This document shows, piece after piece, positions 52,393 to 63,375 of a DNA stretch of 64,000 nt. Position numbers and translations under genes: made by a program. How positions within the stretch are numbered: the first letter of the stretch is position 1; each line of letters opens with the position of its first letter. The DNA is from Pseudomonas sp. Irchel s3b2 (GTDB taxonomy: Bacteria > Pseudomonadota > Gammaproteobacteria > Pseudomonadales > Pseudomonadaceae): contig NZ_FYEB01000001.1 of NCBI RefSeq assembly GCF_900187445.1, forward strand, positions 1 through 64,000. Reading direction: 5' to 3'. Under the pieces are notes generated by a model, which worked only from the letters and a program-made list of their open reading frames with translations, made no database searches and had not been told where the DNA came from.

Positions 52393-53223
52393 ATGACGAT
52401 CATTGCCAGCTTGTTGCGCGCCGCCGATTTACCCGACTCGCCCACTGCGCGTCTGGATGCCGAATTGCTGCTGGCGGCTGCCTTGGGCAAGTCCCGCAGT
52501 TTTCTGCACACCTGGCCTGAACGTATCGTCCCGAGCGAAGCGGCACTGAAATTTGCCGAGTACCTGCAGCGTCGCCGTAGCGGTGAGCCGGTGGCCTACA
52601 TTCTGGGGCAGCAAGGCTTCTGGAAACTCGATCTGGAAGTCGCGCCCCACACGCTTATTCCACGTCCCGACACCGAATTGCTGGTAGAGACCGCGCTGGA
52701 ACTGTTGCCGGCCACACAGGCCTTGGTGCTCGATTTGGGCACTGGCAGTGGCGCCATCGCCCTGGCCCTGGCCAGTGAACGTCCGGCCTGGAAAGTCACC
52801 GCCGTGGATCGCGTGCTGGAAGCCGTGGCCCTGGCCGAGCGCAATCGCCAGCGCTTGAGCCTGAACAATGCCACGGTGCTGAGCAGCCATTGGTTCAGCG
52901 CCCTTGAAGGCCAGCGTTTCCAACTGATCATCAGCAATCCGCCCTATATCGCTTCGACCGATCCGCATCTGGCGGAGGGCGATGTGCGCTTCGAACCGGC
53001 CAGTGCCCTGGTGGCCGGCGTCGATGGGCTCGACGATTTGCGTCTGATCGTCGATCAGGCACCGGATCATCTTGAGGCGGGTGGCTGGTTGATGCTCGAA
53101 CATGGTTACGATCAAGCCGAGGCCGTGCGCGATTTGCTGCTGACCCGCGGCTTTGAAGAGGTCCACAGCCGCACCGATCTGGGCGGTCACGAACGCATCA
53201 GTCTGGGGCGCTTGCCGTGCTGA
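52393..53223 (+). CDS. prmC: Release factor glutamine methyltransferase PrmC
   Basis: 276 aa SAM-dependent enzyme that methylates the GGQ glutamine of RF1 and RF2. SAM motif LVLDLGTGSGAIALALA and the active-site NPPY in LIISNPPYIAS are conserved, with the helical RF-binding N-terminus. Directly follows its substrate gene; overlaps moeB by 7 nt. Confidence 0.96.
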   Translation: MTIIASLLRAADLPDSPTARLDAELLLAAALGKSRSFLHTWPERIVPSEAALKFAEYLQRRRSGEPVAYILGQQGFWKLDLEVAPHTLIPRPDTELLVETALELLPATQALVLDLGTGSGAIALALASERPAWKVTAVDRVLEAVALAERNRQRLSLNNATVLSSHWFSALEGQRFQLIISNPPYIASTDPHLAEGDVRFEPASALVAGVDGLDDLRLIVDQAPDHLEAGGWLMLEHGYDQAEAVRDLLLTRGFEEVHSRTDLGGHERISLGRLPC

Positions 53224-53972
53224 ATGATCAGGAATTACTGCGCTATAGCCGGCAGATTCTGCTGCAACACGTCGACATCGACGGTCAGTTACGGCTCAAG
53301 GAAAGCCGCGTGCTGATTGTCGGCCTCGGCGGTCTCGGTTCACCGGTTGCGCTGTACCTGGCGGCGGCCGGTATCGGTGAGTTGCATCTGGCGGACTTCG
53401 ACACGGTTGACCTGACCAATCTGCAACGCCAGATCGTTCACGACACCGACAGCGTCGGCCTGAGCAAGGTCGATTCGGCGATCCGTCGCCTGACCGCGAT
53501 CAATCCCCAAATTCAGCTGATTGCCCATCGCACTACCCTGGATGAAGATTCTTTGGCAGCGGCAGTTATGGCGGTGGATCTGGTGCTGGACTGTTCCGAT
53601 AATTTTTCCACCCGCGAAGCGGTCAACGCCGCGTGTGTGGCTGCGCGCAAACCGCTGGTCAGCGGCGCGGCGATTCGGCTGGAAGGGCAATTGTCGGTCT
53701 TCGACCCTCGTCGTCCGGAAAGCCCGTGCTACCACTGTTTATACGGGCACGGCAGCGAAGCCGAGCTGACCTGCAGCGAGGCTGGTGTACTGGGTCCGTT
53801 GGTGGGCCTGGTCGGTAGCCTGCAAGCCCTCGAAGCACTGAAATTGCTGGTGGGGTTCGGTGAACCGCTGGTGGGGCGCCTGTTATTGATCGATGCCTTG
53901 GGCACGCGTTTCCGTGAATTGCGGGTCAAGCGTGATCCGGGCTGCAGCGTCTGCGGGTCAAGCCATGCGTGA
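53217..53972 (+). CDS. moeB: Molybdopterin-synthase adenylyltransferase MoeB
   Basis: 251 aa E1-like enzyme that adenylates the C-terminus of MoaD. It has the nucleotide motif [17 protein letters not shown] (about 36-52), the [13 protein letters not shown] segment, and two zinc CxxC pairs (CYHC and CSVC). Starts with GTG at 53217 inside the end of prmC; overlaps murI by 8 nt. No rhodanese domain. Confidence 0.93.
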   Translation: MLNDQELLRYSRQILLQHVDIDGQLRLKESRVLIVGLGGLGSPVALYLAAAGIGELHLADFDTVDLTNLQRQIVHDTDSVGLSKVDSAIRRLTAINPQIQLIAHRTTLDEDSLAAAVMAVDLVLDCSDNFSTREAVNAACVAARKPLVSGAAIRLEGQLSVFDPRRPESPCYHCLYGHGSEAELTCSEAGVLGPLVGLVGSLQALEALKLLVGFGEPLVGRLLLIDALGTRFRELRVKRDPGCSVCGSSHA

Positions 53973-54756
53973 AGCGCCGATTGCTGTATTCGATTCCGGC
54001 GTCGGTGGGCTCTCCGTGCTGGCCGAGATCCAACAGTTGCTGCCCAACGAATCTCTTTTGTACCTCGGCGATTGCGGGAATATTCCCTACGGTGAGAAAT
54101 CACCGGCATTCATCAGTCAGCGTTGCAGTGTCATGGCGAAGTTCTTTCAGCAGCAGGGCGCCAAGGCGCTGGTGCTCGCTTGCAACACCGCGACCGTCGC
54201 GGGTGTTGCGGACTTGCGGCGCGATTTCCCCGAGTGGCCCATCGTCGGCATGGAGCCCGCGGTCAAACCGGCTGCGGCGGCGACGCGCAGCGGTGTAGTT
54301 GGCGTACTCGCCACCACCGGCACTTTACAGAGCGCCAAGTTCGCCGCTTTGCTCGACCGTTTCGCCGTCGATGTGCGAGTCATTACCCAGCCATGCCCCG
54401 GGCTGGTGGAGCTGATTGAGAATGGCGATTTGCACAGCGAGGCATTGCGTCAGTTGCTGCAAGGGTATGTCGACCCGCTGCTGGCTGCTGGCGCAGACAC
54501 GATCATTCTTGGCTGTACGCATTATCCCTTTCTGAAACCGCTGCTTAGGCAGATGCTCCCGCCGAGCATCAGCCTGATCGATACCGGTGCCGCTGTGGCA
54601 CGGCAGCTTCAACGATTGTTGGCCGAGCGTGAGTTGCTGGCTGAGGGACCTGCTCGCGCTACCCGGTTCTGGTCGAGTGCGGATCCGGAGCATTTCAGAA
54701 ATATCTTGCCGGTTTTATGGCATTCGACGGGTGTTGTGCAAAGCTTCGACTTGTAG
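53965..54756 (+). CDS. murI: Glutamate racemase
   Basis: 263 aa; supplies D-glutamate for peptidoglycan. Start ATG at 53965 gives the family opening [14 protein letters not shown]. The two catalytic cysteines lie in [10 protein letters not shown] and [11 protein letters not shown]. Last gene of the hemA operon, overlapping moeB by 8 nt. Confidence 0.96.
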   Translation: MREAPIAVFDSGVGGLSVLAEIQQLLPNESLLYLGDCGNIPYGEKSPAFISQRCSVMAKFFQQQGAKALVLACNTATVAGVADLRRDFPEWPIVGMEPAVKPAAAATRSGVVGVLATTGTLQSAKFAALLDRFAVDVRVITQPCPGLVELIENGDLHSEALRQLLQGYVDPLLAAGADTIILGCTHYPFLKPLLRQMLPPSISLIDTGAAVARQLQRLLAERELLAEGPARATRFWSSADPEHFRNILPVLWHSTGVVQSFDL

Positions 54757-54875
54757 ATAAAAAAGAGATCACACGAATAATTGAGCTGAACTTCTGATCA
54801 AGCGTCTGCTTCTATAGCTTTGTCTGTTGGGCAGCATAAAAACCATACGAAATTGTTCGGAAAAGGATGTTTCTA

Positions 54876-55394
54876 ATGAAGCGACTATTCTGCTTGGCCG
54901 CGATTGCGACCGCATTGATGGGGCACAGTTTTACCGCGCAGGCAGCAGGGGTGGAGTTCGCGGTCGGCCAGACCAGCGATTCGACCATGACCTACCGATT
55001 GGGGATGCAATTCGATTGGGACAAAAGCTGGCTGCAGAGTGACATCGGTCGCTTGACCGGCTACTGGAGCGGCGCTTACACCTATTGGGAGGGCGATGAA
55101 ACGTCGAGCAATCACAGTTTGTCGTTCTCGCCAGTGCTGGTGTACGAGTTTGCCGGTCAGACCATTAAACCCTACGTTGAAGCGGGTATCGGCATCGCGG
55201 TGTTTGCCAACACCGAAGTCGAAGACAACAAATTGGGCAGTGCCTTTCAGTTCGAAGACCGTTTCGGGTTTGGTCTGCGCTTTACCGGCGGACATGAAGT
55301 CGGGATTCGCGCCACGCACTATTCCAATGGCGGGATCAGCAGCCCGAACGATGGCGTAGAGAGTTATTCGCTGCATTACACGATGCCGTTGTAA
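54876..55394 (+). CDS. pagL: Lipid A 3-O-deacylase PagL
   Basis: 172 aa outer-membrane beta-barrel that removes the 3-O acyl chain from lipid A. The ATG at 54876 has AAAGG 9 nt upstream and yields a signal peptide cut after AQAA. Catalytic triad H148, S150, E162 in ATHYSNGGISSPNDGVES has the same spacing (2 and 12) as H126/S128/E140 of mature P. aeruginosa PagL. The C-terminal aromatic ending (LHYTMPL) is that of a porin-like barrel. Position after murI matches PA4661. Confidence 0.92.
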   Translation: MKRLFCLAAIATALMGHSFTAQAAGVEFAVGQTSDSTMTYRLGMQFDWDKSWLQSDIGRLTGYWSGAYTYWEGDETSSNHSLSFSPVLVYEFAGQTIKPYVEAGIGIAVFANTEVEDNKLGSAFQFEDRFGFGLRFTGGHEVGIRATHYSNGGISSPNDGVESYSLHYTMPL

Positions 55395-55403
55395 CGTCGA
55401 AAG

Positions 55404-55463
55404 CTTCGCGGGCAAGCCTCGCTCCTACACCTTTCCCTGTAGGAGCGAGGCTTGCCCGCGAAG
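55404..55463. repeat. Inverted pair of REP-type repeats
   Basis: CTTCGCGGGCAAGCCTCGCT (55404 on) and its exact inverse (55438-55463) frame an 8 bp spacer. The perfect 26 bp arms can also act as terminator between the convergent pagL and ykgJ genes. Confidence 0.9.
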
Positions 55464-55501
55464 GCGTCAGACCTGCTGAACTATCTCTAAAATCGACCCT
55501 T

Positions 55502-55807
55502 TCACCGATACGCCGTCGCAATCCCCTGGCGTTCGGTAATGCATTCCGGTGCGCCCATTTCGAACTCCCGGCAGATCAGCGGACGTTTTTCGTAAATGGT
55601 GCACATCATGCTGTTGCGATCCAGCGCGGCGCACCAGCCGTCATCCAGTCGCAGCATGACTTCCCCACCCCAATCGTCGGTATCGATAAAACGCTCGGGC
55701 ACACCAGTGTCGGTGATCAGTATGACTTCAAGCTGACAGCAGCAGGCCGCGCAGGTTGAGCAGGTGACCGCAGGTTCGGCGATTTGCGTGTGGGGAATGG
55801 TTTTCAT
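55502..55807 (-). CDS. YkgJ-family Cys-cluster protein
   Basis: 101 aa with the cluster CSTCAACCCQL near residue 16 and further Cys in WCAALDRNSMMCTIYEKRPL and CREFEMGAPEC, the pattern of the YkgJ zinc- or iron-chelating family. Function of the family is not established. Separate unit 60 bp downstream of the SDR gene, same strand. Confidence 0.82.
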   Translation of the reverse strand: MKTIPHTQIAEPAVTCSTCAACCCQLEVILITDTGVPERFIDTDDWGGEVMLRLDDGWCAALDRNSMMCTIYEKRPLICREFEMGAPECITERQGIATAYR

Positions 55808-55867
55808 GGCACGCAGTGTAAGGCAGTGGGCCCGCGCTGTGTGAAAGGCCTGACGGACGCTCAGGCT

Positions 55868-56644
55868 TCACGGCAGATCCTCGATCGGCGGATTGTCTCG
55901 CTCCATGCGCTTGTCGATTTCCAGTTCCGTCTCGCTGGGCTTTTGCGGCAGAGGCCAAAGGACAGGCATGAGCAACTCCGGTAAGGAGAGTTCCAGGGGA
56001 CGATGCTTGAGCATGTCAAAGAGGTATCGCGCAGCGTTGTCCGTCGACCAGTCAAGGTGCTCCGGAGCGTCGTTGCTCAAGGGAATATCGATAAGTCCTG
56101 GGCTGACGATGGTCATTTCGATGTTTTCCGGCGCTACTTCGATGCGCAAGGACTCGAATAGATGACGCAACCCGGGCTTTGAATCATTGTAGGATTCGGC
56201 TCGTGGCAGGGGCAGCCAGGTCACTAAGCTGGCCATGCCCACCAGATGCGGCGCAGTGCCCGCCCGCAGCAGGGGTCGGGCAGCTTCGATGCAATAGCTG
56301 CTGGCAAGCAGGTTGGTCCGCACGATGTGCTCGATGATTGACGCGTCGAATTGATTGGCATCGACGTATTCGCAGGTGCCTGCGTTGAGAATCATGGTGT
56401 CCAGAGACCCCCATTCCTTGGCAATCTGCTCGCCGATTTCGCGCACTCTTTGACCGTTGGTCAAATCCCCCGCGACCACCAGTACCTGTCCGGGATAACG
56501 CTGAGACAGGGCTTCCAATGGCGCCAACGAGCGGGAGCTGGCAGCCAGATGGGCACCGGTTTTGAGTATTTCTTCGGCCAGCGCGGCACCAATACCGTTG
56601 CTGGTACCGGTCAGCCAGTATCGCCTTGGAGGTTTAAGATTCAT
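55868..56644 (-). CDS. Short-chain dehydrogenase/reductase
   Basis: 258 aa, classical SDR fold: cofactor motif TGTSNGIGAAL (12-22), NAG in TMILNAGTCEY, and the active-site Y-x-x-x-K in ESYNDSKPGLRH. Substrate unknown. It lies 73 bp downstream of phrB on the same strand and could be the last gene of the light-related operon. P. aeruginosa does not, as I recall, have it at this place. Confidence 0.85.
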   Translation of the reverse strand: MNLKPPRRYWLTGTSNGIGAALAEEILKTGAHLAASSRSLAPLEALSQRYPGQVLVVAGDLTNGQRVREIGEQIAKEWGSLDTMILNAGTCEYVDANQFDASIIEHIVRTNLLASSYCIEAARPLLRAGTAPHLVGMASLVTWLPLPRAESYNDSKPGLRHLFESLRIEVAPENIEMTIVSPGLIDIPLSNDAPEHLDWSTDNAARYLFDMLKHRPLELSLPELLMPVLWPLPQKPSETELEIDKRMERDNPPIEDLP

Positions 56645-56717
56645 CGCAATTCCCTTTTTAACCAGATGATTTCCCGGCTCAATACCGTGTTCATAACGTA
56701 ACGCTGCGGCATCAGGA

Positions 56718-58160
56718 TCATTCCGGTAGCGGTAAACCTTGTCGTGACGGCAGGTTCTTGAACGCCGCCAAGGCCCGTTCGCGGGAACTGTTCAGATTGA
56801 CGATAGGCGATGGATAATCCATCACACCGAACAATCCATTGAGTCTCACGGGATTGTGCAGGTCTTTTTTGTTCATTTCATTGATCTGCGGCAACCAATG
56901 CTTGATGAAAACCCCTTCGGCATCGAACTTTTCCGACTGACTCAGTGGGTTGAAAATCCGGAAGTAGGGCGCCGAATCGGTGCCAGTGGACGAACTCCAC
57001 TGCCAGCCGCCGTTGTTCGCCGCCAGATCGCCGTCAATCAGATGTCGCATGAAGAAACGCTCGCCTTCACGCCAGTCGATCAGCAGATTTTTGCTCAGGA
57101 ACATTGCCACGACCATGCGTAAACGGTTGTGCATCCAGCCGGTTTCCAACAATTGGCGCATGGCGGCATCTATGATCGGCAGGCCGGTACGGGCTTGTTG
57201 CCAGGCCTTGAGGTCTTCCGGGGCGTCACGCCAGGCCAGGGCTTCGGTTTCCGGGCGGAAGGCGCGGTGCCGGGAGACTCGTGGGTAGCCCACCAGAATG
57301 TGTTTGTAGAATTCGCGCCACAGCAACTCGTTGATCCAAGTAACGGCGCCGACCTTGCCGCTTTCAAACTCACCCTGATTACTGCGCAACGCGGCGTGCA
57401 GACACTGACGAGGGGAAATGACCCCGGCGGTAAGATAGGCCGAGAGCTGGCTGGTGCCGGTTTTTGCCGGGAAATCGCGCTCGCTGTGGTAATAGTCGAT
57501 CTGTGCGTCGGTAAAGGTCTCGAGGCGGCGTCGGGCCTCGGCTTCACCGGCCGGCCAGAGAGCACGCAACCTGTCGCTGGGCGTGTCGAAACCCTCGACA
57601 CGAGAGGGCGGTTCGTCGCTGGCGATACCCAGCGGCGCCTGGATGGCGGGAGCGGTAACCAATCTCGGCAATGATGCATGCAAGCGTTCGTAGCAGACCT
57701 TGCGGAACTGGCTGAAGACCTGGAAATAGGTGCCGGTTCTGGTCAGCACGGTGCCCGGTTTGAACAGCAGTTGATCGAGGTAGCTGTAAAAGTCGATGCC
57801 TTGGGCTTTCAGCACTTGGGCCACCGCCGCATCACGACGGGTTTCATGAATGCCGTATTCCTCGTTGACATGCACCGCGTCGATCTTCAGTTGCTGACAC
57901 AAATCGAGCAGGACCATCGGTGCTTTATCCCAGCGAGACGCTTTGCGAATCAGCAGCGGGATGTTCAGGGCGTCCAGCGCATGGCGTAATTCGCGCAGGT
58001 TGCGCAGCCAGAAATCCACTTTGCACGGTGCGTCATCATGCGCCAGCCATTGCTGTGGACTCAGCAAATACACCGCCACACTCGGGCCGCGGGTTGCGGC
58101 GGCCGAGAGGGCGGTGTTGTCGTGTAGACGCAAGTCGCTGCGCAGCCAGATCAATTGCAT
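56718..58160 (-). CDS. phrB: Deoxyribodipyrimidine photolyase
   Basis: 480 aa, class I CPD photolyase that repairs UV dimers with blue light. The antenna domain begins MQLIWLRSDLRLHDNTALSA; the FAD/DNA-binding C-domain has TGWMHNRLRMVVAMFLSKNL, then LIDWREGERFFMRHLIDGDL and NNGGWQWSSSTGTDSAPYFR. Start ATG 58160 is used because the family begins there. It follows the MerR-type regulator by 34 bp in one operon. Confidence 0.95.
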   Translation of the reverse strand: MQLIWLRSDLRLHDNTALSAAATRGPSVAVYLLSPQQWLAHDDAPCKVDFWLRNLRELRHALDALNIPLLIRKASRWDKAPMVLLDLCQQLKIDAVHVNEEYGIHETRRDAAVAQVLKAQGIDFYSYLDQLLFKPGTVLTRTGTYFQVFSQFRKVCYERLHASLPRLVTAPAIQAPLGIASDEPPSRVEGFDTPSDRLRALWPAGEAEARRRLETFTDAQIDYYHSERDFPAKTGTSQLSAYLTAGVISPRQCLHAALRSNQGEFESGKVGAVTWINELLWREFYKHILVGYPRVSRHRAFRPETEALAWRDAPEDLKAWQQARTGLPIIDAAMRQLLETGWMHNRLRMVVAMFLSKNLLIDWREGERFFMRHLIDGDLAANNGGWQWSSSTGTDSAPYFRIFNPLSQSEKFDAEGVFIKHWLPQINEMNKKDLHNPVRLNGLFGVMDYPSPIVNLNSSRERALAAFKNLPSRQGLPLPE

Positions 58161-58194
58161 GGTGGTATCCGCACGATCCATTGGAAATACGCCA

Positions 58195-59136
58195 TTAAAT
58201 GAGCCCTCGCTGAATGAGGCCCTGATGGGCCGACAACGGGTCTTCGGCCAGGGACAAGTCAGCAATGGCGGCGGTTCTTGCGGATAACTCGGCGTGGTGA
58301 ATGCACACCGTCGGTCCGGCAATCATTTTTGGGCAGCTGACGCCATTCAAAAGTTTCATCAGCTGCGACAGATTCATGGCTTTGCTGGAATACAGCAGTA
58401 CGCAGCGGGCTTGCAGGTGATCGACTGCCAGCGCAAGTTCGCCGGCAGGGAGCGGCCAGTCGAAGACTTCCACCGGGCAATCGACGCTGCTGATCAGCCA
58501 GGCGGTGAGCCATAGATAAGGCTCTAGCGGGAGGTCCGAGTGATTGATCAGCAACAGCGGCGCGGTGCGTAACTGACGATTGTTATGGTAAATCCTCGCG
58601 CCGAATTTGCTGCGCAACCAGGAGTAAACAAACACCCGCTCCATCTGCGCGCCGAACTGGCCTTGCCAGCGTTGTTCCAGTTCCGCCAGCAACGGCATCA
58701 ACAATTTTTCACACAAGGTGCGTGGTGGATACAGCGCCATCGCCTGATTCACCGTGTCATCGAGGGTGCGTTCGGCTAGCTGAGTGACCGCTCGCAGCAA
58801 TATCTGGCGCAGCACCAGCCAATCGTTGCCGATGGGGTCGGTAAGCTCCGAAGGCGTGTCGAGCAGTTGTTTGACCTGACTGACAGCCACGCCGCGATTG
58901 AGCCAGGTGAGAATCGTCAGGATCCGTTGAATGTGTTCGGCACAGAACAGCCGATGCCCCTTGGGTGTGCGCTGAGGCACGATCAGCCCATAGCGCCGTT
59001 CCCAGGCGCGCAAGGTGACGGCATTGACCCCGGTCTGTCGGGCCACTTCACGAATGGGCAGCCAACCAGCGTCCAGGGCCTTCTTGAAGTCGGTGCCGAG
59101 GTCTTCGCTGGCGCTGGTGTCCGGTGGGTTCTTCAT
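58195..59136 (-). CDS. MerR-family regulator, LitR/PplR-like
   Basis: 313 aa. N-terminal MerR helix-turn-helix (LPIREVARQTGVNAVTLRAW, ERRYGLIVPQRTPKGHRLF), then a helical and a Rossmann-like part corresponding to the B12-binding region of CarH/LitR. The cobalamin signature D-x-H-x-x-G is absent (the site reads LLINHSDLPLEPYL), so it fits the class that senses light through a separate LOV protein, as described for PplR1 of P. putida. It lies between the DUF523 gene (1 nt overlap, TAATG) and phrB. Boxes of the PplR1 type precede the operon. Confidence 0.82.
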   Translation of the reverse strand: MKNPPDTSASEDLGTDFKKALDAGWLPIREVARQTGVNAVTLRAWERRYGLIVPQRTPKGHRLFCAEHIQRILTILTWLNRGVAVSQVKQLLDTPSELTDPIGNDWLVLRQILLRAVTQLAERTLDDTVNQAMALYPPRTLCEKLLMPLLAELEQRWQGQFGAQMERVFVYSWLRSKFGARIYHNNRQLRTAPLLLINHSDLPLEPYLWLTAWLISSVDCPVEVFDWPLPAGELALAVDHLQARCVLLYSSKAMNLSQLMKLLNGVSCPKMIAGPTVCIHHAELSARTAAIADLSLAEDPLSAHQGLIQRGLI

Positions 59137-60095
59137 TAAATCGCGTTTCGCAGGCTGAGGTTTTCCGGATGCGGTTGCAGATAAACCTGCTGCGCGATGT
59201 AGGGATCCGGGTGTTGGCGAAAGTAGTGTTTGAGCAGCGTCAATGGCACCACCAGCGGCACGATTCCCTGGCGATACTGGCCGATGACGTGTTGCACTTC
59301 CTGTTTGTCTTCAGGGCCGATGGCTTGCTTGAGATAGCCGCTGAGATGCTGCAGCACGTTGGTGTGGCTGCGGCGTGTGGCGCATTTTTTCAGGGCTGTC
59401 ATCAGCTCGCTGAAATAGCGCGGTCCAAGCACTTCTGGATCACTCTGGCCCATGTTGCCTAGCAAGTTGCCCAGGGTTTTGTATTGCACCGGGTTGTGGG
59501 CCATCAACAGGTATTTATAGCGCGAGTGAAAGTCAGTGAGGCCGTGACGGGTCAGGCCAGTTTGCAACAATTGCTGCCAGGCGCTGTAGGCGAACACTCG
59601 GGTGAGGAAGTTTTCCCGCAGCACCGGATCATTTAGTCGGCCGTCTTCTTCCACCGGTAAATCAGGATGCAACGCACAGAAGGCTTGGGCGTAGATACCA
59701 CGGCTACCGCCGTCCACTGGCGCGCTGTTGGCGTGGTAGACCTTGACCCGTTCCAGCCCGCACGAAGGGGATTTCTGCATGAAGATATAGCCGCAGATGT
59801 CACCCAACTCCATCGCCATTTTTTGGCCATACTCGGCCAGCGGCCGGGTGACGTTGATCTCTGGATTGATCGTACCGACAGCTTCCGGGTGCTCGGGGTT
59901 GCCGACCAGGCGGATCGGTTCGCGAGGAATACCCAAGCCAATGGCGACTTCCGGGCATACCGGGACGAAATCGAAATATTCAGAGAGGATGCAGCTGCAC
60001 AGCCGCGATGCTTTGTGCCCGCCGTTGTAACGCACTTCGGCTCCCATCAGGCAGGCGCTGATGGCGATTTTGGGTTTCATGGTTGTAGGGGGCAT
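59136..60095 (-). CDS. DUF523-DUF1722 protein
   Basis: 319 aa fusion. DUF523 part: KIAISACLMGAEVRYNGGHK and the conserved Cys in SPSCGLERVKVY. DUF1722 part (YbgA-like): RYKYLLMAHNPVQYKTLGNL through IGQYRQGIVPLVVPLTLLKH. The protein appears beside photolyase genes in many bacteria, but its activity is unknown. First gene of the operon with merR and phrB, with two regulator boxes and a good sigma-70 promoter upstream. Confidence 0.88.
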   Translation of the reverse strand: MPPTTMKPKIAISACLMGAEVRYNGGHKASRLCSCILSEYFDFVPVCPEVAIGLGIPREPIRLVGNPEHPEAVGTINPEINVTRPLAEYGQKMAMELGDICGYIFMQKSPSCGLERVKVYHANSAPVDGGSRGIYAQAFCALHPDLPVEEDGRLNDPVLRENFLTRVFAYSAWQQLLQTGLTRHGLTDFHSRYKYLLMAHNPVQYKTLGNLLGNMGQSDPEVLGPRYFSELMTALKKCATRRSHTNVLQHLSGYLKQAIGPEDKQEVQHVIGQYRQGIVPLVVPLTLLKHYFRQHPDPYIAQQVYLQPHPENLSLRNAI

Positions 60096-60117
60096 CGGAG
60101 CGCCTCGAATCCAGACC

Positions 60118-60141
60118 TGTACAGATTATTAGATCTGTACA
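60118..60141. promoter_or_regulatory. PplR1-type box 1
   Basis: TGTACA, 12 bp, TGTACA: an exact match to T(G/A)TACA-N12-TGTA(C/T)A. It lies between the likely transcription start and the DUF523 start codon. Confidence 0.78.
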
Positions 60142-60151
60142 ACATGACTTC

Positions 60152-60179
60152 ATCATAGATTCAAAGGTGTACAAGTCAA
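60152..60179 (-). promoter_or_regulatory. Sigma-70-like promoter of the DUF523-merR-phrB operon
   Basis: On the minus strand TTGACT (60179-60174), a 16 bp spacer and TATGAT (60157-60152). The -35 element lies within box 2, so a repressor bound there would block polymerase. Confidence 0.65.
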
Positions 60180-60191
60180 ATTTTTTGTATA
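60168..60191. promoter_or_regulatory. PplR1-type box 2
   Basis: TGTACA, 12 bp, TGTATA: an exact match to T(G/A)TACA-N12-TGTA(C/T)A. It covers the -35 region of the operon promoter. Confidence 0.78.
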
Positions 60192-60249
60192 GGTTTTTGC
60201 GGGGCTGCTGCCCATATCGACAGCAGCGATGGGCTGGACTTGATTCAAT

Positions 60250-61311
<1,062 letters not shown>

Positions 61312-61432
61312 TTAGCGTCCTCGTTCTGACAGCTTGGCCTATTGTTAAGCACAGAGCCTGCCCAATACCAAAGATCCCTGCTTATAAAAATAGACTAGTG
61401 ATCAGGGTAAAACGCCACGCGAGGAAGATGTC

Positions 61433-62341
61433 ATGCACATATTGCTGACCGGCGGTACTGGTTTGATAGGACGTCAACTCTGCCGACACTGGTTGAGTCA
61501 GGGACATCGCCTGACGGTCTGGAGTCGCACGCCTGCAAAAGTCGCCCAAGTCTGTGGCACTCAGGTACGTGGAATCGCGCGACTTGAGGACCTGGGTCAA
61601 GAGCCGGTGGATGCCATTATCAACCTCGCGGGTGCGCCGATTGCCGATCGGCTCTGGACTCATAAACGCAAAGCCTTGTTGTGGAGCAGCCGGATCACCC
61701 TGACCGAAACTCTACTTTCTTGGCTCGAAAGCCGCGAGCAGAAACCGCAGGTGCTGATCTCCGGCTCCGCGATCGGTTGGTATGGCGACGGTGGTGAGCG
61801 GGAATTGACTGAAGAATCTCCACCGGTCATCGATGATTTCGCCAGCCAGTTGTGCGTCGCCTGGGAGGAAACCGCGCAGCGCGCCGAAGCCTTGGGCATT
61901 CGCGTGATCCTCATTCGTACCGGGTTGGTGCTGTCCGCCGAGGGCGGCTTTTTGTCGCGGCTGCTGTTGCCGTTCAAACTGGGGCTGGGCGGGCCGCTCG
62001 GCAACGGTCGGCAGTGGATGTCGTGGATTCATATCAAGGATCAAATCGCCCTGATTGATTTTCTTCTGCATCGCAATGAGGCCAGCGGTCCATATAATGC
62101 CTGCGCGCCCACGCCGGTGCGCAATCGCGAGTTCGCCCAAACGTTGGGTAGTGTGTTGCATCGTCCGGCGTTCATGCCGATGCCGACTCTCGTGTTGAAG
62201 GTGGGCCTGGGCGAGTTGTCATTGCTACTGCTGGGTGGCCAGAAGGCCATGCCGGCTCGCTTGCTGGAAGCGGGCTTCACTTTCCAGTTCACCGATTTGC
62301 GCGCGGCGTTGGACGATGTGTCCAGCCGCCTTAAGAAATAG
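61433..62341 (+). CDS. TIGR01777-family (SDR39U1-like) protein
   Basis: 302 aa atypical SDR. Cofactor motif [20 protein letters not shown] at the extreme N-terminus; [40 protein letters not shown] and the C-terminal DUF1731 region ([20 protein letters not shown]) are all typical. In plants a relative is needed for tetrapyrrole-linked chloroplast division (GC1), otherwise activity is unknown. AGGAAG stands before the ATG. 8 bp upstream of hemH, so one operon. Confidence 0.9.
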   Translation: MHILLTGGTGLIGRQLCRHWLSQGHRLTVWSRTPAKVAQVCGTQVRGIARLEDLGQEPVDAIINLAGAPIADRLWTHKRKALLWSSRITLTETLLSWLESREQKPQVLISGSAIGWYGDGGERELTEESPPVIDDFASQLCVAWEETAQRAEALGIRVILIRTGLVLSAEGGFLSRLLLPFKLGLGGPLGNGRQWMSWIHIKDQIALIDFLLHRNEASGPYNACAPTPVRNREFAQTLGSVLHRPAFMPMPTLVLKVGLGELSLLLLGGQKAMPARLLEAGFTFQFTDLRAALDDVSSRLKK

Positions 62342-62349
62342 GACGTTGC

Positions 62350-63372
62350 ATGACCGATCACGCGTTGCTTCTGGTCAACCTGGGTTCACCCGCTTCCACC
62401 TCGGTGGCGGATGTGCGCAGTTACCTCAATCAATTTCTGATGGACCCGTATGTGATCGACCTGCCATGGCCGGTGCGGCGTTTGCTGGTGTCATTGATTC
62501 TGATCAAGCGCCCGGAGCAGTCGGCCCACGCTTATGCGTCGATCTGGTGGGCAGACGGCTCGCCACTGGTGGTGCTCAGCCGTCGACTGCAACAGGCCAT
62601 GACCCGGGAATGGACCCACGGACCTGTTGAGCTGGCGATGCGTTACGGCGAGCCGTCGATTGAATCGGCACTGGTGCGGCTGGCTGCCCAGGGACACAAG
62701 AAAGTGACGCTGGCGCCGCTCTATCCGCAGTTCGCCGACAGCACGGTGACCACGGTGATCGAAGAAGCCAGGCGGGTGGTGCGGGAGAAGAAACTCGACG
62801 TGCAGTTCTCGATTCTCCAGCCGTTCTACGATCAGCCGGAATACCTCGATGCGTTGGTTGCCAGTGCCAAACCTTATCTGGAGCAGGATTACGATCACCT
62901 GTTATTGAGCTTCCACGGTTTGCCGGAACGGCACTTGAAGAAGCTCAACCCAGGACACAGCTTCGAAGGTGGCGGCGATTGCTGCGCCGGGGCACCGCCG
63001 GAAGTGGTCGCGACCTGTTACCGCGGGCAGTGCCTGCGCACCGCCGCAGAGTTTGCCGGGCGCATGGGCCTGCCGGACGGCAAGTGGTCGGTGTCGTTCC
63101 AGTCGCGACTGGGGCGGGCCAAATGGATCGAACCCTACACCGAAGCGCGCCTCGATGAGTTGGCCAAAAGTGGCGTGAAGAAAATCCTGGTGATGTGCCC
63201 GGCGTTCGTCGCCGATTGCATCGAAACGCTGGAAGAGATCGGTGATCGCGGGAAGGAGCAATTCCGCGAAGCGGGAGGGGAGGAGTTGGTGCTGGTGCCG
63301 TGCCTTAACGAGAATCCGCAGTGGGCCAAGGCGTTGAACGTATTGTGTGAACGGGCGCCGATAGCCCTGTAG
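62350..63372 (+). CDS. hemH: Ferrochelatase
   Basis: 340 aa; inserts ferrous iron into protoporphyrin IX. Family signatures [34 protein letters not shown] and the active-site His in [14 protein letters not shown] are conserved. A Cys-containing insert [20 protein letters not shown] is present. Its substrate is a photosensitiser, which may explain the link with the light-related genes. Confidence 0.96.
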   Translation: MTDHALLLVNLGSPASTSVADVRSYLNQFLMDPYVIDLPWPVRRLLVSLILIKRPEQSAHAYASIWWADGSPLVVLSRRLQQAMTREWTHGPVELAMRYGEPSIESALVRLAAQGHKKVTLAPLYPQFADSTVTTVIEEARRVVREKKLDVQFSILQPFYDQPEYLDALVASAKPYLEQDYDHLLLSFHGLPERHLKKLNPGHSFEGGGDCCAGAPPEVVATCYRGQCLRTAAEFAGRMGLPDGKWSVSFQSRLGRAKWIEPYTEARLDELAKSGVKKILVMCPAFVADCIETLEEIGDRGKEQFREAGGEELVLVPCLNENPQWAKALNVLCERAPIAL

Positions 63373-63375
63373 TCA

